Assembly (NCBI RefSeq): GCF_000733755.1
Contig: NZ_JPOF01000001.1
Coordinates: 221,001 to 285,000 of the forward strand
DNA length: 64,000 nucleotides
Direction of reading: 5' to 3'
DNA from: Lachnoclostridium phytofermentans
GTDB lineage: Bacteria > Bacillota > Clostridia > Lachnospirales > Lachnospiraceae
Shown one piece after another: positions 62,966 through 64,000 of this stretch (within the stretch, counting starts at the first letter, position 1; every line of letters begins with the position of its first letter). The translations under genes and the position numbers were made by a program. Under the pieces are notes generated by a model. It was not told where the DNA came from, ran no database searches, and saw nothing but the letters and a program-made list of their open reading frames with translations.

Positions 62966-63568
62966 ATGAAGGGTTCTAAAAAGAGTTCAAAGAAAAATTC
63001 TGTTGTGACAGTGATAATGATGATTATGATAGGGTGTGTGATTGTTGGAACGTTTGCTTATCTGTATAATCGAGAGGATAAAGAAAAAGCAGAGCCAGAA
63101 ATTGTACAGACAGAGGCGCAAAAACTTCTGGAGAAGGATTTGGAGAGTACATACCCAGCTACGCCAAGGGAAGTAGTTAAGTTATATAGTAGATTTTCAA
63201 TGTGTATTCATAATGATGAGCTTACGGACGAGGAGTTTAAAAAGCTTGGAGAGAAAGTTCGAATTTTATATGACAAAGAGTTATTAGAAGCAAATCCCTC
63301 GGAGGAGTATCTTATGAATTTAGCGACAGAGGTAGCAGAATATCGTAAATCGGAACGTGAGATTAAAAGCTATTCGATAGATTCTGGAGATAATATTATT
63401 ACTTGGAAAGAAGATGGGGAAGAGTTTGCTAGACTTCTTGCTACATACTCTATGAGAGAAGGGAAGGAGTACAATGTAGTCTGTCATGAATTTTTACTGC
63501 GTAAGGATGAAGCTGGATTATATAAGATTCTTGGATGGAGATTAGCTGATAAATCAGACGCCGAATAA
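62966..63568 (+). CDS. membrane-anchored protein of unknown function
   Basis: 200 residues. A basic start (KGSKKSSKKNS) precedes one membrane helix (VVTVIMMIMIGCVIVGTFAY, about 13-32). The outer domain is helix-then-strand: YPATPREVVKLYSRFSMCI, LTDEEFKKLGEKVRILYDKEL, then a beta part ending YKILGWRLADK. It resembles NTF2-like or small accessory domains seen in Lachnospiraceae proteins, but I cannot name the family. In-frame codons from 62897 lack a ribosome site; AAAGGATCTGATT supports ATG 62966. Confidence 0.7.
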   Translation: MKGSKKSSKKNSVVTVIMMIMIGCVIVGTFAYLYNREDKEKAEPEIVQTEAQKLLEKDLESTYPATPREVVKLYSRFSMCIHNDELTDEEFKKLGEKVRILYDKELLEANPSEEYLMNLATEVAEYRKSEREIKSYSIDSGDNIITWKEDGEEFARLLATYSMREGKEYNVVCHEFLLRKDEAGLYKILGWRLADKSDAE

Positions 63569-63605
63569 TTACGATTATGATTTTATAATAGGTAGATTAT
63601 GATAG

Positions 63606-63644
63606 AGCTGTCATTAAGGATAGATTAAGTCCTTTATGACAGCT
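63606..63644 (+). terminator. hairpin between the membrane-protein gene and tsaD
   Basis: A 15-base stem with one mismatch (63606-63620 with 63630-63644). No T run; probable transcript-end or processing structure. Confidence 0.5.
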
Positions 63645-63684
63645 TAGCTTATACGATATATTGTTTAAATTGACGGAGGTTTCG

Positions 63685-64000
63685 ATGGAAGAGTATCAAA
63701 AAAATGTAATAATAAAAGAAGATGCAACCATAAAAGATGGTTTTGGAAAAGAAGATGCAACCGTAAAAGATGGTTTAGAAAAAGAAGATATTTATATTTT
63801 AGCGATTGAGTCATCCTGTGATGAAACGGCTGCTGCTGTTGTAAAAAATGGTAGAGATATTTTATCGAATATTATATCATCTCAGATCGATTTGCATACC
63901 TTGTACGGTGGTGTAGTTCCTGAGATAGCTTCAAGAAAGCATATGGAAAAAATTAATCAGGTAATTGAAGAAGCGTTAACTGTAGCAAATATGGAGTTAA
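63685..64000 (+). CDS. tsaD: tRNA t6A synthase TsaD, N-terminal part (runs past the window end)
   Basis: 105 residues visible. [16 protein letters not shown] (starting near residue 37), [20 protein letters not shown] and [14 protein letters not shown] are the TsaD/Kae1 N-terminal motifs. It transfers the threonylcarbamoyl group to A37. About 35 extra residues precede the usual start and contain a two-fold EDAT(I/V)KDG repeat. The GGAGG at 63676-63680 directly before ATG 63685 shows that the extension is translated. It lies 3 kb after tsaE-tsaB-rimI. Confidence 0.93.
   Translation, partial: MEEYQKNVIIKEDATIKDGFGKEDATVKDGLEKEDIYILAIESSCDETAAAVVKNGRDILSNIISSQIDLHTLYGGVVPEIASRKHMEKINQVIEEALTVANMEL
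63718..63783 (+). repeat. in-frame 33-base tandem duplication at the start of tsaD
   Basis: 63718-63750 and 63751-63783 are near-identical units coding [11 protein letters not shown] and [11 protein letters not shown]. Confidence 0.9.

Overview
The window reads as a chromosomal segment of a low-GC, motile, Gram-positive Clostridia member, most like the Lachnospiraceae (Lachnoclostridium phytofermentans-type). This rests on the flgM-to-fliC gene order with fliW-csrA, the clostridial GlpP/glpA-like/DUF1667 set, the hprK-murB-rapZ-whiA-HPr-like run, strong AGGAGG ribosome sites and AT-rich spacers. The species guess is from memory, not a search. I see no tRNA, rRNA, insertion sequence, prophage or CRISPR array.

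Layout. 1-177: the 3' end of a teichoic-acid-type (CDP-glycerol) transferase. 610-1869: lysA. 2364-14956: late flagellar genes (flgM, flgN-like, two different tandem flgK genes, flgL, fliW, csrA, a coiled-coil protein, flaG, fliD, fliS, a FliT-position protein, fliC). 15146-24232: a flagellin glycosylation block, with a small unknown protein, a Maf/DUF115 glycosyltransferase, the pseudaminic acid pathway (pseB, pseF, a fused pseH-pseC, pseG, pseI) and a DUF2920 hydrolase. 24389-26179: a secreted protein of unknown role. 26417-32081: a PurF-like protein lacking the catalytic Cys, GlpP, and a glycerol-3-phosphate oxidation trio behind a leader terminator. 32182-34101: a GT2 glycosyltransferase and signal peptidase II. 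34333-35940 (minus strand): pyrG behind a large attenuator-like leader. 36459-47693: ftsH, uvrC, hprK, ROK glucokinase, murB, rapZ, whiA, a Crh-like HPr paralogue and a polysaccharide deacetylase. 47785-57322: dnaE, pfkA, an ABC exporter and tex. 57677-58882: FMN riboswitch and ribU. 59070-64000: a YcxB-like protein, tsaE-tsaB-rimI, a zinc-ribbon protein, RNase Z, an unknown membrane protein and the start of tsaD.

How the genes work together. FlgM should hold back the flagellar sigma factor, and sigma-D-like promoters are visible before flgM, flaG and fliC. FliW-CsrA should control flagellin translation; the fliC leader carries two GGA sites 20 nt apart, as expected for CsrA. The pse genes make CMP-pseudaminic acid and Maf should transfer it to flagellin. 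HprK, the Crh-like protein (Glu15, Ser46), glucokinase and PfkA form a sugar-control theme. GlpP probably antiterminates the leader in front of the glycerol-3-phosphate genes.

Most unusual: short tandem duplications of gene 3' ends, stop codon included (flgL, the GlpB-like gene, RNase Z), plus an in-frame 33-bp duplication at the start of tsaD; the PseH-PseC fusion with a strong internal ribosome site; the structured pyrG leader; the E15/S46 HPr paralogue; and the Cys-less PurF-like protein.
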